From Desulfobacteraceae bacterium (lineage in GTDB: Bacteria; Desulfobacterota; DSM-4660; Desulfatiglandales; Desulfatiglandaceae): a stretch of DNA of 5,027 nt. The DNA is taken from NCBI GenBank assembly GCA_030589225.1, contig JAUUWD010000167.1, positions 1 to 5,027 of the forward strand. The letters are read 5' to 3'. Under the pieces are notes generated by a model. The model was not told the origin of the DNA and did no database searches. It was given only the letters and a program-made list of their open reading frames with translations. A program made the position numbers and the translations under genes. Below are positions 4,864 through 5,027 of the stretch, one piece after another (the stretch's first letter is position 1; each line of letters starts with the position of its first letter).

Positions 4864-5027
4864 GATATTCCCACCGTACAAGAATCAAACAGTGCCATAC
4901 GGGAACTGATCAAATCCACAGAGATGCCGGAAGAGATAAACGCAGAGATCCGACAACACTATTCAGAACTTTCAGAGAAATACAACATGGATGATATCCC
5001 GGTTGCGGTTCGATCAAGCGCCACGGC
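4864..5027 (+). pseudogene. PpsB-like ATP-binding subunit, continuation in another frame, cut by window edge
   Basis: In the frame beginning at 4864, the sequence reads DIPTVQESNSAIRELIK and continues to DDIPVAVRSSAT at the edge. VAVRSSAT is the conserved Arg-containing ATP-binding run of the PEP synthase N-terminal domain, at the distance expected from VGGKNANLGE. Relative to the upstream fragment, one base is missing, or two are extra, near the GGTTTAAAAAAG run at 4831-4842. Read in the corrected frame, 4837-4860 gives KKLEGLTP, which fits a continuous protein. A TAA at 4861-4863 then remains in that frame. Two lesions are therefore needed to explain the break. No ribosome binding site suggests independent translation of this part. 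Confidence 0.7.

Overview
The window reads as part of a catabolic gene cluster from an anaerobic bacterium. A Desulfobacterota-type organism (a sulfate reducer or syntroph relative) is my best guess. The guess rests on a corrinoid/Fe-S reductive dehalogenase homologue sitting beside a phenylphosphate-synthase-like phosphotransferase, on a moderate base composition, and on long gene-free spacers filled with short degenerate repeats. No rRNA or other taxonomic marker is present, so the assignment is inference.

Layout: (1) 18-926, minus strand: a LysR-type transcriptional regulator. (2) 927-1143: a divergent control region. It has overlapping back-to-back promoter candidates, a dense set of TTAAG/CTTAA dyads including a T-N11-A LysR box, and a leader of about 120 nt that can form two mutually exclusive hairpins next to the ribosome binding site. 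(3) 1144-2295, plus strand: a 383-residue reductive dehalogenase homologue with no Tat signal and no membrane-anchor partner gene. It has both Fe-S cluster motifs and a Tyr/Asn/Arg triad at the spacing I recall for PceA. (4) 2296-2730: a 435-bp spacer holding an inverted-repeat element with arms built from GGTTCA units, an internal nested palindrome, a possible terminator and a TAGGCA-type tandem array. (5) 2731-4578, plus strand: a 615-residue PEP-utilising-type phosphotransferase with a C-terminal swivelling phosphohistidine domain, closest by architecture to the phenylphosphate synthase alpha subunit (PpsA). (6) 4640 to the window end, plus strand: the matching ATP-binding subunit (PpsB-like / N-terminal PEP synthase domain). 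Its reading frame is broken by a frameshift and an in-frame stop near 4835-4863, after which homologous-looking sequence continues in another frame to the edge.

Working model (inference): the regulator senses an aromatic or halogenated ligand and activates the dehalogenase gene. The dehalogenase removes halogen in the cytoplasm. The PpsA/PpsB pair phosphorylates the resulting phenol-like hydroxyl with ATP, the first step of anaerobic phenol degradation. The break in the ATP-binding subunit is either a sequencing or assembly error or a real inactivation, and it decides whether the pathway could work here. The genes probably form at least two transcription units, because the spacer between dehalogenase and phosphotransferase is long and carries a possible terminator.
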